Shown in pieces: positions 37,200 through 46,525 of a stretch of DNA of 64,000 bases; position 1 is the stretch's first letter; every line of letters begins with the position of its first letter. A program made the position numbers and the translations under genes. The DNA is from JACMQX01 sp044225675. GTDB lineage: Bacteria > Pseudomonadota > Gammaproteobacteria > Burkholderiales > Burkholderiaceae_C. The notes beneath the pieces are model-generated. The model saw only the letters and a program-made list of their open reading frames with translations, was not told the DNA's origin and made no database searches. The stretch lies in assembly GCA_044225675.1 (NCBI GenBank), contig JBGAIH010000021.1, positions 1 to 64,000 on the forward strand, written 5' to 3'.

Positions 37200-38373
37200 T
37201 TCCATCGTCATCCTCGGCGCCGCCCGCACCCCGATGGGCGGCTTCCAGGGCGATTTCGCCTCGCTGTCGGCCCATGACCTGGGCGGCGCGGCCATCAAGG
37301 CGGCCATCGAGCGCGCCGGCGTCGCACCCGAGAAGGTCGACGAGGTCCTGTTCGGCAACTGCCTGATGGCCGGCCAGGGCCAGGCCCCGGCGCGCCAGGC
37401 CGGCTTCAAGGGCGGCCTGCCCGCCAGCACCGGCGCGGTCACCCTGTCCAAGATGTGCGGCTCGGGCATGGAGGCGACCATGCTGGCGTTCGACCAGATC
37501 ACGGCCGGCAGCCGCGACCTCATGGTGGCCGGCGGCATGGAGAGCATGACCAACGCGCCCCACCTGCTGCTCAAGGGCCGCAGCGGCATGCGCATCGGCC
37601 ACGACCGCGTCTACGACCACATGATGCTCGACGGCCTGGAAGACGCCTACGAGCCGGGCCGCGCCATGGGCACCTTCGGCGAGCAGTGCGCCGAGAAGTA
37701 CCAGTTCACCCGCGAGCAGCAGGACGCGTTCGCCACGGCCAGTGTCCAGCGCGCGAAGGCGGCGACCGAGTCCGGCGCCTTCAAGGAGGAGATCGTGCCG
37801 GTCACCGTCAAGGGCCGCGCCGGAGAGACCGTGATCAGCGTGGACGAAGGCCCGGGCAAGGTCAAGCTCGACAAGATCCCGACGCTCAAGCCGGTCTTCA
37901 AGAAGGACGGCACCATCACCGCCGCCTCCAGCTCGTCGATCAACGACGGCGCCGCTGCGCTCGTTCTGTCGCGTGAGTCCACGGCCAAGGCCCTGGGCGG
38001 CAGGCCGATCGCGCGCATCGTCGGCCACGCCACCTTCTCGCAGGCGCCCGAGTGGTTCACCACCGCACCGGTGGGCGCGGTCAACAAGCTGCTCAAGAAG
38101 ATCGGCTGGACCGTCAAGGACGTCGACCTGTGGGAGGTCAACGAGGCCTTTGCCGTCGTGCCCATGGCCGCGATGAAGGAGCTGGGCATCAGCCACGACA
38201 TCGTCAACGTCAATGGCGGCGCATGCGCCCTCGGCCACCCGATCGGCGCCTCCGGCGCCCGCATCATCGTCACGCTGATCCACGCCCTCAAGGCCCGTGG
38301 CAAGAAGAAGGGCGTGGCGACGCTGTGCATCGGCGGCGGCGAGGGCACGGCCCTGGCCGTCGAGCTGATCTGA
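37192..38373 (+). CDS. acetyl-CoA C-acetyltransferase (thiolase)
   Basis: A 393-residue type II thiolase. Active-site residues are C89 (TLSKMCGSGMEA), His in CALGHPIGASG and Cys in TLCIGGGEG. The compact length and these motifs fit a biosynthetic-type acetoacetyl-CoA thiolase that condenses or cleaves C4 units; it would complete leucine or ketone-body breakdown to acetyl-CoA. ATG 37192 follows AAGGAG and overlaps the preceding membrane-protein gene. It is followed after 58 bases by an acyl-CoA dehydrogenase gene. Confidence 0.95.
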   Translation: MSDSIVILGAARTPMGGFQGDFASLSAHDLGGAAIKAAIERAGVAPEKVDEVLFGNCLMAGQGQAPARQAGFKGGLPASTGAVTLSKMCGSGMEATMLAFDQITAGSRDLMVAGGMESMTNAPHLLLKGRSGMRIGHDRVYDHMMLDGLEDAYEPGRAMGTFGEQCAEKYQFTREQQDAFATASVQRAKAATESGAFKEEIVPVTVKGRAGETVISVDEGPGKVKLDKIPTLKPVFKKDGTITAASSSSINDGAAALVLSRESTAKALGGRPIARIVGHATFSQAPEWFTTAPVGAVNKLLKKIGWTVKDVDLWEVNEAFAVVPMAAMKELGISHDIVNVNGGACALGHPIGASGARIIVTLIHALKARGKKKGVATLCIGGGEGTALAVELI

Positions 38374-38431
38374 GGCCGGCCGGGCTCGATCCCCGGCCAC
38401 GACGGCCGCCCGTTCGACTCATGGTGAACCG

Positions 38432-39559
38432 ATGCTTCTGACCGACGACCAGGAAATGATCCGCGACGCGGTGCGCGCCTTCGCCCGCGAGCAGCTGTGG
38501 CCGCATGCGGCGCGCTGGGACCGCGAGCACGTCTTCCCGCGCGAGGCCCATCAGGGCCTGGCTGCCCTCGGCGCCTACGGCATCTGCGTGCCCGAGGCGT
38601 ATGGCGGCGCCAACCTCGACTACGTGACGCTCGCGCTGGTGCTCGAAGAGATTGCCGCCGGCGATGGCGGCACCAGCACCGCCATCAGCGTCACCAACTG
38701 CCCGGTGAACGCCATCCTCCTGCGCTATGGCAGCGAAGCCCAGAAGCGCCGCTGGCTGGTGCCGCTGGCACGTGGTGAGATGCTGGGGGTCTTCTGCCTG
38801 ACCGAGCCGCATGTGGGAAGCGACGCGTCGGCGCTGCGGACCACCGCGCACAAGGACGGCGATGGCTGGGTGCTCCAGGGCGTCAAGCAGTTCATCACGA
38901 GCGGCAAGAACGGGCAGCTGGCCATCGTCATCGCGGTGACCGACAAGGCCGCCGGCAAGAAGGGCATGAGCGCCTTTGTGGTTCCGACCGACACGCCGGG
39001 CTACCAAGTGGCGCGCCTGGAGGACAAGCTGGGCCAGCATTCGAGCGACACCGCCCAGATCAATTTCGACCAGTGCCGCATCCCGGCCGACCACCTGATC
39101 GGCGCCGAAGGCGACGGCTACCGGATCGCGCTGGGCGGGCTGGAAGGCGGCCGCATCGGCATTGCGTCGCAGAGCATCGGCATGGCGCGCAGCGCACTCG
39201 AAGTCGCCATCGACTACGCGAAGGAGCGCAGGAGCTTCGGCCTGCCGATCTTCGAGCACCAGGCCGTGGGCTTTCGCCTCGCCGAGTGCGCCACGAAGAT
39301 CGAGGCTGCCCGGCAGCTCACCTGGCACGCAGCCAGCCTGCGCGATGCCGGGCGTCCCTGCCTCAAGGAGGCGGCCATGGCCAAGCTGTTCGCCACCGAG
39401 ATGGCCGAGCAGGTCTGCAGCGCCGCGATCCAGACGCTGGGCGGCTACGGCTATGTCAGCGACTTTCCGGTCGAGCGCATCTACCGTGACGTGCGGGTGT
39501 GCCAGATCTACGAAGGCACCTCCGACGTTCAGAAGATCCTGATCCAGCGGGCCTTATGA
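38432..39559 (+). CDS. acyl-CoA dehydrogenase
   Basis: A 375-residue FAD-dependent acyl-CoA dehydrogenase of the short/medium-chain type. The catalytic Glu is at the standard C-terminal place, E361 in QIYEGTSDVQK. FAD/substrate motifs FCLTEPHVGSDA and KQFITSGKNGQ are present. The chain-length preference is unknown. The stop overlaps the YchJ-like gene (ATGA). Confidence 0.93.
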   Translation: MLLTDDQEMIRDAVRAFAREQLWPHAARWDREHVFPREAHQGLAALGAYGICVPEAYGGANLDYVTLALVLEEIAAGDGGTSTAISVTNCPVNAILLRYGSEAQKRRWLVPLARGEMLGVFCLTEPHVGSDASALRTTAHKDGDGWVLQGVKQFITSGKNGQLAIVIAVTDKAAGKKGMSAFVVPTDTPGYQVARLEDKLGQHSSDTAQINFDQCRIPADHLIGAEGDGYRIALGGLEGGRIGIASQSIGMARSALEVAIDYAKERRSFGLPIFEHQAVGFRLAECATKIEAARQLTWHAASLRDAGRPCLKEAAMAKLFATEMAEQVCSAAIQTLGGYGYVSDFPVERIYRDVRVCQIYEGTSDVQKILIQRAL

Positions 39560-40002
39560 AGCCCTCCGGCGCCCCTGCGGCGGCCGCTGGCGCCCAGTCT
39601 GGGCCCGGCGGGCCGTGTCCCTGCGGCCGCTCCGATGTCCGTGGCAGGCCGCTGCCGCTGGCCGGGTGCTGCGGCCGCTGGCTGGACGGCGCGGCCCACG
39701 CGCCCGATGCCGAAGCGCTCATGCGGTCCCGCTACAGTGCCTTCGTCCTGGAGCGGCGGGACCATCTGCTCGCGACCTGGCATGCGAGCCGAAGGCCGGA
39801 AGAACTGACGCTGGAGCCGGGTGTGCGATGGCTCGGCCTGCAGGTGCGCAGCCATCGTCAACTGGACGCTGAGCACGCCGAGGTCGAGTTCGTGGCGCGG
39901 CAGCGTGACGGCCACGGCCGCGCGCATCGCCTGCACGAACTCAGCCGCTTCGTGCGCGAGAACGGCCGCTGGTACTACGTCGACGGCGACCTGCGCGGCT
40001 GA
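39556..40002 (+). CDS. YchJ-family SEC-C motif protein
   Basis: A 148-residue protein matching YchJ (E. coli 152 residues): a cysteine-rich start (GPCPCGRSD, LAGCCGRWLDG) with the pattern of a SEC-C zinc-binding motif, and the conserved ALMRSRYSAFVLERRDHLLATWH. A second zinc motif at the C-terminus, seen in some YchJ proteins, is absent. ATG 39556 lies inside the end of the acyl-CoA dehydrogenase gene (ATGA), giving coupling without an obvious functional link. The function of the family is unknown. Confidence 0.9.
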   Translation: MKPSGAPAAAAGAQSGPGGPCPCGRSDVRGRPLPLAGCCGRWLDGAAHAPDAEALMRSRYSAFVLERRDHLLATWHASRRPEELTLEPGVRWLGLQVRSHRQLDAEHAEVEFVARQRDGHGRAHRLHELSRFVRENGRWYYVDGDLRG

Positions 40003-40127
40003 GCGCGCCGCCGGGGCCGCCTGCAGGGGCGCTGGCGGGACGGGCCTGCGGTGTGGCGGGTCATCGCGCCGCGCTCGCGCAGCGCTCGCTATGATCGGGC
40101 GCAAGCCATGTGCATGCAGCCCCCCTC

Positions 40128-41516
40128 ATGAAAATCCTCATCCTCGGCGCTGGACGGGTGGGCGAGAGCGTGGCCGAAAGCCTGGCGTCCGAACGCAACG
40201 ACATCACCCTGATCGACACCGACCCGCAGCGGCTGCGCCAGCTGGAAGACCGGCTCGACCTGCGCGGCGTGGCGGGCAACGGCATCCTGCCCACGGTGCT
40301 GGAGCACGCGGGTGCGGCGGACGCCGACATGTTCATCGCCTGCGCCGCGCTCGACGAGACCAACCTCGTGGCCTGCAAGGTGGCGCATGACGCCTTCAAC
40401 GTCCCGAGCACCATCGCCCGGCTGCGCGCGCCGCAGTTCGTCGAGGGCAGCGAGCTGCTGGGCAAGCAGGGTTTCGCGGTCGACCACGTGATCTGCCCGG
40501 AGGAGTCGGTGATGCGCTACATCCAGCAGCTCATCGACTATCCCGAGGCGCTGCAGGTGCTCGAGTTCTCGCAGGGCCGCGCGCACCTGATCGCGGTGCG
40601 TGCCACGGCCGGCAGCGCCCTGGTGAACCACACCATTGCCGAGTTCGGCGACCTGTTTCCGCTGGCGCCGATGCGCGTGGTGGCGGTCTACCGGCACGAT
40701 GCCGAGGTGCCGCTCGGGCCGGACACCCGCATCCTCGCGGGCGACGAGGTGTTCGTGCTGGCCGACAAGAACAGCATCCGCTCGGTGCTGGCGGGCATCC
40801 ACACCGACGACGAGCCGGTGCGCCGCGTCATCATCGCGGGCGGTGGCAAGGTCGGGCTGCGGCTGGCGCGCCGGCTCGAAGGCCAGTGCCAGGTCAAGCT
40901 GATCGAGCAGTCCGCTGCGCGCTGCGAGTACCTGGCCACGCAGCTGCCGAGCGACATGCTGGTGCTGCGCGGCGACGGCACCGACGAAGACCTGCTGGGT
41001 GACGAGAACGTCGCCGGCGTCGACCTGTTCCTCGCGCTGACCAGCGACGACGAGGACAACATCCTGTCGGCCATGCTGGCCAAGCGCCTGGGCGCGCGCC
41101 GCGTGCTGGCGCTGATCAACCGCCGGGCCTATGCCGACATGCTTCAGGGCAGCACCATCGACATCGCGGTGTCACCCGCGCAGACCGTGATCGGCGAGCT
41201 GCTGGCCCATGTGCGGCGGGGCGACGTGGTGCAGGTGCACAGCCTGCGGCGGGGCGCGGCCGAGGCGCTCGAGGGCGTGGCGCGCGGCGACGCGAAGACC
41301 TCGCGCCTCGTCGGCCGCCGGGTCGAGCAGATCGAGCTGCCGCAGGGGGCACGCATCGGCGCCATCGTGCGGGGGCAGGGCTCCGACTGCGCGGTGCTCA
41401 TGCCCCATCACGACACGGTGATCGCGCCGGACGACCATCTCATCGTCTTCATCCCCAGCAAGCGGATGGTGCGGGAGGTCGAGCGCCTGTTCCAGGTCGG
41501 CGCCACCTTCTTCTGA
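40128..41516 (+). CDS. trkA: Trk potassium uptake regulatory subunit
   Basis: A 462-residue TrkA with two tandem RCK units, each an NAD(H)-binding Rossmann fold plus TrkA-C domain: ILGAGRVGESVAESL (residues 4-18) and IIAGGGKVGLRLARRL (about 236-251). It is the cytoplasmic nucleotide-sensing ring that gates TrkH. ATG 40128 begins the Rossmann strand; the upstream ATG 40110 adds six residues. It is two bases from trkH, so they form one operon. Confidence 0.96.
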   Translation: MKILILGAGRVGESVAESLASERNDITLIDTDPQRLRQLEDRLDLRGVAGNGILPTVLEHAGAADADMFIACAALDETNLVACKVAHDAFNVPSTIARLRAPQFVEGSELLGKQGFAVDHVICPEESVMRYIQQLIDYPEALQVLEFSQGRAHLIAVRATAGSALVNHTIAEFGDLFPLAPMRVVAVYRHDAEVPLGPDTRILAGDEVFVLADKNSIRSVLAGIHTDDEPVRRVIIAGGGKVGLRLARRLEGQCQVKLIEQSAARCEYLATQLPSDMLVLRGDGTDEDLLGDENVAGVDLFLALTSDDEDNILSAMLAKRLGARRVLALINRRAYADMLQGSTIDIAVSPAQTVIGELLAHVRRGDVVQVHSLRRGAAEALEGVARGDAKTSRLVGRRVEQIELPQGARIGAIVRGQGSDCAVLMPHHDTVIAPDDHLIVFIPSKRMVREVERLFQVGATFF

Positions 41517-41518
41517 GC

Positions 41519-42979
41519 ATGGACAGCCTCAAGCCCGTCCTGGCGGTGTTCTCGCGCGTGCTGGCGGGCTTCTCGCTCACCTTCCTCGTGCCGCTGGGCT
41601 GGAGCGTCGCGGCCGACGACTCGGCGCTGCCGCCGGTCTGGGCGGGCTGTCTGGCGCTGACCGCGCTGCTGGCCTGGCTGCTGTGGCTGGGCACGCGGCG
41701 GCACCGGCGCGAGCTGCAGCCCAAGGACGGTTTCCTGCTGGTCAACCTGGTCTGGGTGGGCCTGACCGCCGTCGCGGCCGTTCCGCTCCTGCTGACCGTG
41801 CCGGGCATCGACTGGGCCATCGCCTACTTCGAGGCCATGAGCGCGCTCACCGCCACCGGGGCGACGGCCCTGTCGGGCCTCGACCATCTGCCGGTGTCCG
41901 TGAACGTCTGGCGCTGCTTCCTGCAGTTCATCGGCGGCCTGGGCATCATGCTGCTTGTCGTGGCCATCCTGCCGCTGCTCGGATTGGGCGGCGTGCAGCT
42001 GTACAAGGCCGAGACGCCGGGCCCGATGAAGGACACCAAGCTCACGCCGCGCATCGCGCAGACCGCGCGCGGTCTGTGGGGCGTGTACTTCGTGCTGTCG
42101 CTGGCCTGCCTGCTGGCCTACCGCTGGGCCGGCATGAGCTGGGCCGATGCCTTCATGCACATGTGCTCCACGCTGGGGCTGGGCGGCTTCTCATCGCACG
42201 ACGCCAGCTTCGGCTACTGGGACTCGTCGCTGATCGAGGCCGTGGCCACGGTCTTCATGGTGCTGTCGGGCGTGAGCTTTGCGCGCTACTTCATCGTCTG
42301 GCGCACGCGCTCCTTCGCCTCGCTCGCGCGTGACGTGGAGGTGCGGGCCTACCTCGTTGTGCTGGCCCTGTCGATAGCGGTGCTTACGCTGCTGCTCGCG
42401 CACAGCGGCGCCTACGCCAGCGTGATGGAGGCGCTGCGGCCCGCGGCGTTCCACGTGGTCTCGCTCGCCACCACCACCGGCTATGCCTCCACCGACTACA
42501 GCTTCTGGCCCGCCTTCGCTCCCGTGCTGATGATCTTCCTCGGCTGCTTCGCGTCCTGCGCCGGCTCGACCGGCGGGGGCATCAAGATGGTCCGCATGCT
42601 GCTGCTGGTCAAACAGGCCCGGCGCGAGCTGGTGCGCATCATGCATCCGCGCGTGGTCAATCCCGTCACGCTCGGCGAGACGGTCATCCCGGCCACCGTC
42701 ATTGCGGCGGTCATGGCCTACATGCTGATCTACGGGGCCAGCATCGTGGGGCTCACGCTGCTGCTGCTTCTGTCGGGCCTGGATCTGGTCACCGCGTTCT
42801 CCGCGGTCATCGTCTGCGTCAACAACATCGGCCCGGGCCTCGGGCTGGTCGGCCCGGCGTCCAACTTCGGCGTGCTCAACGACTTCCAGATATGGGTCTG
42901 CACCTTCGGCATGCTGCTCGGGCGCCTGGAACTGCTCAGCGTGCTGGTGCTCTTCACGGCCCAGTTCTGGCGCAAATGA
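41519..42979 (+). CDS. trkH: Trk potassium transporter membrane subunit
   Basis: A 486-residue membrane potassium-uptake protein. The four pore repeats with selectivity-filter glycines are visible: TATGATALSGLD, STLGLGGFSSHDASF, TTTGYASTDYSFWP and NNIGPGLGLVGP. About ten to twelve transmembrane segments fit the TrkH/KtrB fold. It works with TrkA, encoded two bases upstream. Confidence 0.96.
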   Translation: MDSLKPVLAVFSRVLAGFSLTFLVPLGWSVAADDSALPPVWAGCLALTALLAWLLWLGTRRHRRELQPKDGFLLVNLVWVGLTAVAAVPLLLTVPGIDWAIAYFEAMSALTATGATALSGLDHLPVSVNVWRCFLQFIGGLGIMLLVVAILPLLGLGGVQLYKAETPGPMKDTKLTPRIAQTARGLWGVYFVLSLACLLAYRWAGMSWADAFMHMCSTLGLGGFSSHDASFGYWDSSLIEAVATVFMVLSGVSFARYFIVWRTRSFASLARDVEVRAYLVVLALSIAVLTLLLAHSGAYASVMEALRPAAFHVVSLATTTGYASTDYSFWPAFAPVLMIFLGCFASCAGSTGGGIKMVRMLLLVKQARRELVRIMHPRVVNPVTLGETVIPATVIAAVMAYMLIYGASIVGLTLLLLLSGLDLVTAFSAVIVCVNNIGPGLGLVGPASNFGVLNDFQIWVCTFGMLLGRLELLSVLVLFTAQFWRK

Positions 42980-43052
42980 GTGGGCCGATGAAGACGCTTC
43001 TCCTCCCCTCGCGCCGCCACGGCGCGCGCAACGCCCGCATCACAGGAACGCC

Positions 43053-43718
43053 ATGACCCTGCCTTTCGACGCCATCCTCTTCGACTGCGACGGCGTGCTC
43101 GTCGACAGCGAATCCATCACCAACGGCGTGCTGCGCGACATGCTGGAGGAACTCGGCTGGGCGCTGACGCCGGCCGAATGCATGCGCATCTTCGTGGGCA
43201 AGGCCGTGAAGGACGAGGTCGGCCTGATCGAGGCCCGCACCGGCCAGCCCGTGACCGAGGACTGGATGGCGCGCTTTCGCGAACGCCGCAATGCCGGCCT
43301 GCTGGCGCGGGTCCAGCCGATCCGCGGTGCGCCCGAGGCGGTGGCGGCGCTCCATGCCCGCTACCAGGGGCGCATCGCCTGCGCTTCGGGGGCGGACCGG
43401 TTCAAGGTGGAGCTGCAGATGGACCGCTGCGGCCTGATGCCCTTTTTCCAGGGCCGGATCTTCAGCGGCCACGAGATGCCTCGCTCCAAGCCGGCGCCCG
43501 ATGTCTACCTCGCGGCGGCGCAGGCCCTGGGCGTCGACCCGCGCCGCTGTGCGGTGGTGGAGGACACGGTGACCGGCGTCACGGCCGGCGTGGCGGCCGG
43601 TGCAACGGTGTTCGGCTACAGCCCGGCCGAGGCGGGGCACGACGCGCCTGGCGCATTGCGCGGCGCCGGTGCGGCGCATATCTTCACCGACATGGCGGAA
43701 CTCGCGCGTCTGCTCTGA
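43053..43718 (+). CDS. HAD-family phosphatase (beta-phosphoglucomutase/YieH-like)
   Basis: A 221-residue HAD hydrolase. Motif I is FDCDGVLVDSES (nucleophile D9, acid D11 by count from the ATG), motif II is in IACASGADRFKV, the Lys is in MPRSKPAPDVYL, and motif IV is VVEDTVTGV. It has the four-helix cap of subfamily IA. The substrate is unknown; a small sugar phosphate or phosphoglycolate is likely. It stands alone, 73 bases after trkH. Confidence 0.9.
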   Translation: MTLPFDAILFDCDGVLVDSESITNGVLRDMLEELGWALTPAECMRIFVGKAVKDEVGLIEARTGQPVTEDWMARFRERRNAGLLARVQPIRGAPEAVAALHARYQGRIACASGADRFKVELQMDRCGLMPFFQGRIFSGHEMPRSKPAPDVYLAAAQALGVDPRRCAVVEDTVTGVTAGVAAGATVFGYSPAEAGHDAPGALRGAGAAHIFTDMAELARLL

Positions 43719-43760
43719 GTGCGCGGGTTGGTTCGCGCTGCGCAGCGCGCCCGTCTGGCA

Positions 43761-43830
43761 CAGGGCCGGTGCAGGGCCGGTGCAGGGCCGGTGCAGGGCC
43801 GGTGCAGGGCCGGTGCAGGGCCGGCGCAGG
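43761..43830. repeat. 11-bp tandem repeat, six copies
   Basis: The unit CAGGGCCGGTG is repeated exactly five times from 43761 to 43815; a sixth copy (43816-43826) has one change (CAGGGCCGGCG), and a partial CAGG follows. It lies in the 250-base gap between the HAD phosphatase and the TetR gene, so it is not coding. Copy number could vary between strains. Function unknown; it may simply be slippage-prone sequence. Confidence 0.95.
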
Positions 43831-43934
43831 ATCAACACAGGTCCGCGAACAGGGTTTGCCCCGATCGCGCCTAGGCAATCCCACCTAGAAACAAGGGCTG
43901 TCTTCCCCCCGTCACGGCTTTCATGCAAAATAGC

Positions 43935-43946
43935 ACGACCGTTCGT
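43935..43946. promoter_or_regulatory. imperfect palindrome upstream of tetR gene, candidate operator
   Basis: ACGACCGTTCGT matches its own reverse complement at 10 of 12 positions and lies 23 bases upstream of the TetR-family start codon, next to an AT-rich stretch (GTTTTATTTGAG) unusual for this region. TetR regulators commonly bind such sites over their own promoter. Candidate only. Confidence 0.45.
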
Positions 43947-43968
43947 TTTATTTGAGTCGTATTCCATC

Positions 43969-44673
43969 ATGTCCGTGACCCCACTTCCCGTCAAGCCAGG
44001 GCGCGCCGCGCGCGACGGCGCCCGTGAGGGGCGGGCCCTGCAGAAGGGGCAGCAGACCAAGGCGGCCATCGTCGATGCCGCGCTCGGCCTGGCCACGCAG
44101 ATCGGCCTGGAGGGGCTGTCCATCGGCGCGCTGGCCGAAGTCACGCAGATGAGCAAGTCGGGCGTGTTCGCCCACTTCGGCTCCCGTGAAGAACTGCAGA
44201 TCTCGGTGATCCGCGAATACCATGCCCGCTTCGAGGAGGAGGTGTTCTACCCCGCCATGAAGGAGCCGCGCGGTCTGCCGCGCCTGCGCGAGCTGTTCGG
44301 CAACTGGATGAAGCGCACCTCCGCCGAGATCGACTCCGGCTGCCTCTACATCAGTGGTGCCGTCGAGTTCGACGACCGGCCCGGCCCGGTGCGCGACGCG
44401 CTCGCGGGCTCGGTCAACACCTGGCTCGCGGCCATGTACCGTGCCGTGGTGCAGGCCAAGGAAGCCGGCCATCTGCGTGCCGACGCCGACGAGCACCAGG
44501 TCTCGTTCGAGATCCACGGCCTGATTCTTGCGCTTCACTACGAGGCCCGCTTTCTCAAGTCCCCGGGCTCCATCGCCCGGGCCAACACCGGCTTCGACAA
44601 CATTCTCGCGCGCTACGGCTCGCCCGTCGCAGCCGCCGCCCGATCCGCCAAATCCCGGAAATCCAAGGAGTAA
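43969..44673 (+). CDS. TetR/AcrR-family transcriptional regulator of the beta-oxidation cluster
   Basis: A 234-residue TetR repressor. The N-terminal helix-turn-helix covers about 28-74 (TKAAIVDAALGLATQIG; LSIGALAEVTQMSKSGVFAHFG); the C-terminal ligand domain resembles the TetR_C family found in fatty-acid regulators. The first 25 residues are basic and disordered. It starts the fatty-acid cluster and ends five bases before the next gene, whose ribosome site overlaps its stop. A FadP/PsrA-like acyl-CoA-sensing role is likely from context. Confidence 0.9.
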   Translation: MSVTPLPVKPGRAARDGAREGRALQKGQQTKAAIVDAALGLATQIGLEGLSIGALAEVTQMSKSGVFAHFGSREELQISVIREYHARFEEEVFYPAMKEPRGLPRLRELFGNWMKRTSAEIDSGCLYISGAVEFDDRPGPVRDALAGSVNTWLAAMYRAVVQAKEAGHLRADADEHQVSFEIHGLILALHYEARFLKSPGSIARANTGFDNILARYGSPVAAAARSAKSRKSKE

Positions 44674-44678
44674 GTCCC

Positions 44679-46475
44679 ATGCCTTCCTACACCCCCCCGC
44701 TGCGCGACATGCAGTTCGTGATGCATGAAGTCCTGCACGTCACCGACGAGCTCAAGGCCTGCGCGCGCCACGCCGACGTCGACGCCGACACCATCAATGC
44801 CGTGCTCGAAGAGGCCGGCAAGTTCGCGGCCGAGGTGGCGTTCCCGCTGAACATCAGCGGCGACCAGGAAGGCTGCACGCTCGACCCGGCCACCCACGAA
44901 GTCCGGCCGCCCAAGGGCTTCAAGGAGGCCTACGCCAAGTACATCGAAGGCGGCTGGCCCGCGCTCTCGTGCGACCCCGAATACGGCGGCCAGGGCCTGC
45001 CCTTCGCGGTCAACCAGTGCCTCTACGAGATGCTGAACTCGGCCAACCAGGCCTGGACCATGTACCCCGGCCTGTCGCACGGCGCCTACGAGGCGCTGCA
45101 TGCCCACGGCACCGACGAGCAGAAGAAGCTGTACCTGCCCAAGCTGGTCAGTGGCGAATGGACCGGCACCATGTGCCTGACCGAGCCGCACTGCGGCACC
45201 GACCTGGGCCTGCTGCGCACCAAGGCCGAGCCGCAGGCCGACGGCAGCTACCGCCTCACCGGCAACAAGATCTTCATCAGCGCCGGCGAGCACGACATGG
45301 CGGCCAACATCGTCCACCTGGTGCTGGCCCGCCTGCCGGACGCACCGCAGGGCAGCAAGGGCATCAGCCTGTTCGCCGTGCCCAAGTTCAAGGTCAAGCC
45401 CGACGGCAGCCTCGGCGAGCGCAACGGCATCTACTGCGGCGGCCTGGAGCACAAGATGGGCATCCATGGCAACGCCACCTGCCAGATGGTGCTCGACGGC
45501 GCGGTCGGCTCGCTCGTGGGCCAGCCCAACAAGGGCCTGGCCGCCATGTTCGTGATGATGAACGCCGCCCGCCTGGGCGTGGGCAACCAGTCGCTGGGCC
45601 TGACCGAAGTGGCCTTCCAGAATGCGCTGGCCTACGCCAAGGACCGGCTGCAGATGCGTTCGCTGTCGGGCGTCAAGGCCAAGGACAAGCCGGCCGACCC
45701 GATCATCGTGCACCCCGACGTGCGCAAGATGCTGCTGACGGCCAAGGCCTATGCCGAAGGCGGCCGGGCACTGGCCATCTATTGCACGATGCTGCTTGAC
45801 AAGGAGCTGTACCACCCCGATGCCAAGGTCCGCGAGGACTCCGCCGAGATGGTGGCGCTGCTCACGCCCATCGTGAAGGCCTTCCTCACCGACAACGGGC
45901 ACATCGCGACCAATGCCTGCATGCAGGTCTTCGGCGGCCACGGTTTCATCAAGGAATGGGGCATGGAGCAGTTCGTTCGCGACAACCGCATCAACATGAT
46001 CTACGAGGGCACGAACACCGTGCAGTCGCTCGACCTGCTGGGCCGCAAGGTGCTGGGCAACAACGGCGCCACGCTCAAGAAGTTCGGCAAGCTGGTCGGC
46101 CGCCTCGTGGAAGAAGAAGGCGTGAACGAGAAGATGGCCGAGTTCATCAACCCGCTGGCCTACCTGGGCGACCAGATGACCAAGTTCACCACCGAGATCG
46201 GCTTCAAGGGCTTCCAGAACCCCGACGAAGTCGGCGCCGCCGCGGTCGACTACCTGCGCGTGGCCGGCCACCTGGTGTTCGGCTACTTCTGGGCCCGCAT
46301 GGCCCAGGTCGCGCTGCGCGAGATCGCCGCCGGCAACGATGACCCGTTCTACAAGGCCAAGCTGCAGACCGCGCGCTTCTACTTCGCCAAGCTGTTCCCC
46401 GAGACCGCGACGCTCATGCGCACCGCGCGCGCCGGCAGCAAGGTGCTGATGGAGACCGACGAGGCGCTGGCCTGA
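44679..46475 (+). CDS. acyl-CoA dehydrogenase, long (FadE-like) form
   Basis: A 598-residue acyl-CoA dehydrogenase with a C-terminal extension, the type common in proteobacterial fatty-acid operons. It has CLTEPHCGTDLGLL, NKIFISAGEHDM and the catalytic E443 in MIYEGTNTVQSLDLLGRK. It catalyses the first step of beta-oxidation and gives electrons to ETF. An AAGGAG site precedes ATG 44679. It is downstream of the TetR gene and upstream of the DUF2147 and fadB genes. Confidence 0.94.
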   Translation: MPSYTPPLRDMQFVMHEVLHVTDELKACARHADVDADTINAVLEEAGKFAAEVAFPLNISGDQEGCTLDPATHEVRPPKGFKEAYAKYIEGGWPALSCDPEYGGQGLPFAVNQCLYEMLNSANQAWTMYPGLSHGAYEALHAHGTDEQKKLYLPKLVSGEWTGTMCLTEPHCGTDLGLLRTKAEPQADGSYRLTGNKIFISAGEHDMAANIVHLVLARLPDAPQGSKGISLFAVPKFKVKPDGSLGERNGIYCGGLEHKMGIHGNATCQMVLDGAVGSLVGQPNKGLAAMFVMMNAARLGVGNQSLGLTEVAFQNALAYAKDRLQMRSLSGVKAKDKPADPIIVHPDVRKMLLTAKAYAEGGRALAIYCTMLLDKELYHPDAKVREDSAEMVALLTPIVKAFLTDNGHIATNACMQVFGGHGFIKEWGMEQFVRDNRINMIYEGTNTVQSLDLLGRKVLGNNGATLKKFGKLVGRLVEEEGVNEKMAEFINPLAYLGDQMTKFTTEIGFKGFQNPDEVGAAAVDYLRVAGHLVFGYFWARMAQVALREIAAGNDDPFYKAKLQTARFYFAKLFPETATLMRTARAGSKVLMETDEALA

Positions 46476-46525
46476 CGCGGCCACGCCGAGATGATCGACC
46501 CGTCCAATTTTTCAGGAGACAAGCC

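Noticed and set aside
43761..43830. CRISPR array
   Set aside because: The repeat unit is 11 bases with no spacers between copies, so it is a simple tandem repeat.
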